Positions 7,431 through 9,074 of a DNA stretch of 9,074 nucleotides are shown here, piece after piece. The notes beneath the pieces are model-generated. The model saw only the letters and a program-made list of their open reading frames with translations, searched no databases and was not told where the DNA came from. Location of the stretch: NCBI GenBank assembly GCA_900766865.1, contig CAAFXA010000429.1, positions 1 through 9,074 of the forward strand, given 5' to 3'. The stretch's first letter is position 1. Each line of letters begins with the position of its first letter. The stretch is from an uncultured Akkermansia sp. GTDB taxonomy: Bacteria; Verrucomicrobiota; Verrucomicrobiia; Verrucomicrobiales; Akkermansiaceae. A program made the position numbers and the translations under genes.

Positions 7431-7475
7431 TAAACAAAAAAGAAGGTCGCCGTTGGCGACCTTCTTTTTTGTTTA
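7431..7475 (+). terminator. Rho-independent terminator of tRNA-Pro, symmetric
   Basis: A 21-bp perfect inverted repeat (7431-7451 and 7455-7475) with the loop GTT. The core is GGTCGCC/GGCGACC; the outer arms carry six A and six T, giving the U-tract on the plus strand. Because the A-tract mirrors it, the hairpin also works for minus-strand transcripts arriving from the insertion sequence. The stem starts directly after the tRNA discriminator base, so the precursor trailer is the terminator itself. Confidence 0.93.
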
Positions 7476-7520
7476 TTCCCCGCACCATGGATTCACCCCG
7501 CACCACGACACCTGCAAGGG
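7460..7520 (+). repeat. 61-bp direct repeat, copy 1
   Basis: Starts in the 3' arm of the terminator (CCTTCTTTTTTGTTT) and runs to CACCTGCAAGGG. It matches 7642-7702 at 59 of 61 positions; the two differences are at 7475/7657 and 7495/7677. Within each copy the ten bases CCCCGCACCA occur twice, 17 bp apart. No plausible protein is encoded. Confidence 0.92.
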
Positions 7521-7528
7521 GGAGTGGG

Positions 7529-7604
7529 CTGGCTGCGAGTAAGCGAGCAGCCAGACCCCGAGCCCCGGGCACACCTGCTCGGGGGTACCCTGCCGCAGGC
7601 AGGG
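7529..7604. repeat. Cluster of three perfect hairpins
   Basis: Three consecutive perfect inverted repeats in strongly GC-rich DNA: CTGGCTGC/GCAGCCAG (7529-7536, 7547-7554; 10-nt loop), CCCCGAGC/GCTCGGGG (7556-7563, 7577-7584; 13-nt loop) and CCCTGCC/GGCAGGG (7588-7594, 7598-7604; loop GCA). They lie between the two direct-repeat copies. No stem is followed by a T-run, so they are not typical terminators. They could be part of a dispersed palindromic repeat or a structured RNA; which is unknown. Confidence 0.75.
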
Positions 7605-7612
7605 CGAGGGGG

Positions 7613-7633
7613 GCGGGTAGAATCCCGCTTGCC
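7613..7633 (+). pseudogene. Partial tRNA-Pro T-arm copy
   Basis: GCGGGTAGAATCCCGCTTGCC resembles the T arm and start of the 3' acceptor strand of the intact tRNA (7406-7427), with 14 identical bases from GAATCC onward and a one-base deletion in the loop. The stem GCGGG/CCCGC still pairs. The rest of the tRNA is absent. It is followed after 8 bases by the second direct-repeat copy, just as the intact tRNA is followed by the first. Confidence 0.7.
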
Positions 7634-7641
7634 ACCACCGC

Positions 7642-7702
7642 CCTTCTTTTTTGTTTGTTCCCCGCACCATGGATTCGCCCCGCACCACGACACCTGCAAG
7701 GG
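7642..7702 (+). repeat. 61-bp direct repeat, copy 2
   Basis: Second copy of 7460-7520, offset 182 bp, two mismatches. It keeps only the T-rich 3' arm of the terminator; the 5' arm is replaced by ACCACCGC-type sequence, so no terminator hairpin can form here. Together with the T-arm remnant upstream it looks like an eroded duplication of the tRNA 3' end plus downstream region. Confidence 0.9.
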
Positions 7703-7721
7703 CACACCTAAAACAAGAGCC
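7703..7721. repeat. ISL3 right-end-like sequence beside the IS left end
   Basis: CACACCTAAAACAAGAGCC matches the last 21 bases of the window (9054-9074, the right end of the insertion sequence) at 17 positions when two one-base gaps are allowed, in the same orientation. It ends 3 bp before the left inverted repeat. It may be the remnant end of a related element, but its first bases also match a nearby repeat (7567-7576). Confidence 0.45.
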
Positions 7722-7724
7722 TCG

Positions 7725-7747
7725 GGGTCAACTCCAAAAAGTGTGGG
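7725..7747. repeat. Left terminal inverted repeat of the IS
   Basis: Begins GGGTCAACTCC and ends AAAGTGTGGG. It pairs with the right end at 16 of 23 positions; mismatches lie in the outer part. The exact outer base is uncertain by one or two because GGGG precedes TC. Confidence 0.75.
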
Positions 7748-7763
7748 AACGCTGTTATTTGAG

Positions 7764-9056
7764 TCATCGGCCATGTGAGCACTCTACTAATACCCTTAAT
7801 TTGTAGTTTTGGAAGTTTCTGTAGCCATAACCTCGGCGTTGAATTCCTTTTATCTTACGATGGAAGCCCTCGGTAATTCCATTATTTTTTGAGAATCGCC
7901 ACATGCGGATAATGGGTTCAAACCATTTACTCAGGGTATCGGCCAAAGTATGAAAGTGGCGAGTAGCCTCCGTACGCATTTGCTCCATACATTTTTGGAG
8001 TTCTCTGATAAGCGGAACACATTGGATTTTTGTTTTCTTTTTGTTGTTAAGCAACTTACATAGTTTTTCCTTAAAGTCGTAAGCTGACTCAATAATAGGA
8101 TTGGCGGCAAGGAAGGTTTTCAGAGTTGCCCTTTGTACTGAGGTCAGATTGGCGTTATGAGTGCGCAAGCTACCGGTAATATGTCGTTTCCAACGAATCT
8201 CCGGTTGCATTTCCCGGCAAAACTCCATGAAGGTACTCAGCACTAATTTTATCACATGGAAACGGTCTGCAACTATCTTGGCATTGGGGAAACAGCGCTG
8301 TACCAGGCTGCGATAGGGGGAGCTCAAATCCATACATACCACCTTAACCTGCATCCTGCCCGGGTAGCTGCGAATGCGGGCTCCTATAGATGTTTCACTT
8401 TTACCTTCAATGATATCGTATACTCGGTGATTCTTCAAATCCACAATCGTTGTGGCAAAACGTCGTTTGTGGATTTTATGCTCATCAATGCCAATAACAA
8501 GCGGCGCCGGGTAATGGAGTATCTCTTTGACCTTTGCCTCGTAGCGCTCGTGGATGATTCGCTCCACTGTGCTTTCAGAGACGTTGAACTCTTTGGCGAT
8601 GTTCTTATTGCAGACTCCCTGCCGATACCTTGCTGCTATGTGTTTTCTGAGGTCTATGCTACTGCGTTGCCAGGCCATTAATCCCTCTATCGGTTCACGG
8701 AAGACGCGTCCACAATGCGGGCACCTATAACGTTTAGCCTTAATTACAAGGTTGCGTTTCTCATAGCCTCTCAACAAAAACATGGCGCGGCGCTTGTAGT
8801 GATCGTAAAACACGACATCTCTCGCCTCACAGCCAGGACATTCTACAGGATTGGGCGCATAATATTCGCAATACGAAGTTTGACCTTGACTTGTGGGACG
8901 CGTTTGTAGTACTCTGAAGTTCCTTAATAGCATATAGGGCATGGTAGGACTTTTGTCCTCCATGCTCAATTCTTTTATTGGGCTATTGAGTATCTTTTGC
9001 TCTCTCTTACGCCAAAAGCGACGCCTTTTTCTACTCCGGGAATGGGACATGCCCAC
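7764..9056 (-). CDS. ISL3-family transposase
   Basis: 430 aa from a GTG at 9056; an ATG at 9050 or an ATG at 8963 (399 aa) are alternative starts, and the first two lie inside or at the edge of the right inverted repeat. Domain order fits ISL3/DDE_Tnp_ISL3: N-terminal zinc-binding pairs CPGC (73-76) and CPHC (112-115), a helix-turn-helix at about 145-170 (NKNIAKEFNVSESTVERI), then the DDE nuclease domain with Asp191 in VIGIDEHK, Asp264 in IVADRFHV (Asp243 in CMDLSSPYR nearby) and Glu396 in GITEGFHRK, ending in the family's GYGYRNFQNYKLRV. No frameshift or stop interrupts it, so it is probably active. The 29 residues before Met32 are very basic. It inserts and excises its own element by cutting at the terminal repeats. 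Confidence 0.93.
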   Translation of the reverse strand: MGMSHSRSRKRRRFWRKREQKILNSPIKELSMEDKSPTMPYMLLRNFRVLQTRPTSQGQTSYCEYYAPNPVECPGCEARDVVFYDHYKRRAMFLLRGYEKRNLVIKAKRYRCPHCGRVFREPIEGLMAWQRSSIDLRKHIAARYRQGVCNKNIAKEFNVSESTVERIIHERYEAKVKEILHYPAPLVIGIDEHKIHKRRFATTIVDLKNHRVYDIIEGKSETSIGARIRSYPGRMQVKVVCMDLSSPYRSLVQRCFPNAKIVADRFHVIKLVLSTFMEFCREMQPEIRWKRHITGSLRTHNANLTSVQRATLKTFLAANPIIESAYDFKEKLCKLLNNKKKTKIQCVPLIRELQKCMEQMRTEATRHFHTLADTLSKWFEPIIRMWRFSKNNGITEGFHRKIKGIQRRGYGYRNFQNYKLRVLVECSHGR

Positions 9057-9074
9057 ACTTTATAACGAAGAGCC
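9052..9074. repeat. Right terminal inverted repeat of the IS
   Basis: Read inward on the minus strand it begins GGCTCTTCG and contains AAAGTGTGGG. It reaches the last base of the window. The transposase GTG (9056) and ATG (9050) lie within or next to it. Confidence 0.75.

Larger units (their letters stand above)
7725..9074 (-). mobile_element. ISL3-family insertion sequence, apparently full length
   Basis: About 1350 bp, within the usual ISL3 size, with one transposase gene filling it. Terminal inverted repeats are 7725-7747 and the complement of 9052-9074: 16 of 23 positions match, including the ten-base inner block AAAGTGTGGG. The outer ends begin GGGTC and GGCTC, in keeping with ISL3 ends. 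The expected 8-bp target duplication cannot be checked because the window stops at the right end; the left flank octamer is GAGCCTCG. The contig probably ends here because the element is multi-copy. The base composition is visibly more A/T-rich than the host genes. Confidence 0.85.

Noticed and set aside
7644..7657. Second terminator at the T-rich stretch of repeat copy 2
   Set aside because: The 5' arm of the hairpin is missing, so no stable stem precedes the T-run.
7460..7702. CRISPR array
   Set aside because: Only two copies of a 61-bp repeat, 182 bp apart, with structured rather than unique spacer sequence and no cas genes.
7246..7707. In-frame upstream extension of argC
   Set aside because: It reads antisense through the tRNA, terminator and repeats. 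The family N-terminus begins at the ATG at 7245 and a promoter lies inside the extension.
7297..7778. Several short open frames on both strands around the tRNA and repeats
   Set aside because: They translate tRNA, terminator and direct-repeat sequence. The repeated WCGxNPWCGE-like peptide is just the DNA repeat in translation.

Overview
The window is a contig end from a Gram-negative bacterium. Six genes are packed head to tail on the minus strand, followed by a plus-strand proline tRNA, a repeat-rich non-coding patch and an ISL3-type insertion sequence that ends at the last base. The non-mevalonate isoprenoid gene dxs, the exported TPR protein, the moderately high G+C of the host genes and the weak Shine-Dalgarno sequences suggest a PVC-group bacterium, possibly Akkermansia (Verrucomicrobiota). 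That assignment is inference from gene character and was not confirmed by any search. Bases 1-18 are the 3' end of a common Illumina adapter and are not genomic.

Layout. 1-18: adapter. 19-736 (-): secreted TPR protein, cut by the contig edge. 745-2625 (-): dxs. 2606-2863 (-): xseB, overlapping dxs by 20 nt. 2885-4750 (-): polytopic membrane protein resembling GT-C glycosyltransferases. 4773-6176 (-): NtrC-type sigma-54-dependent response regulator. 6202-7245 (-): argC. 7246-7356: divergent promoter region. 7357-7430 (+): tRNA-Pro(GGG). 7431-7475: terminator. 7460-7724: direct repeats, three perfect hairpins and a partial tRNA T-arm copy. 7725-9074: ISL3-family element with one intact transposase gene on the minus strand.

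How it fits together. Gaps of 8-25 nt and one overlap suggest that argC, the regulator, the membrane protein, xseB, dxs and the TPR gene are one transcription unit. It would be driven from a promoter whose -35 box physically overlaps the -35 box of the divergent tRNA promoter. The functions are mixed: arginine synthesis, signal transduction, envelope glycosylation, DNA repair, isoprenoid precursor supply and an exported TPR protein. The xseB-dxs pairing resembles the enterobacterial xseB-ispA-dxs cluster without ispA. A strong symmetric terminator directly after the tRNA should insulate argC from IS transcription and stop tRNA transcription.

The least ordinary part is 7400-7730, where the tRNA 3' end and its terminator region are partly duplicated around a GC-rich hairpin cluster. 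A sequence like the right end of an ISL3 element abuts the left end of the insertion sequence. I see no evidence of a novel defence or mobile system beyond these repeats.
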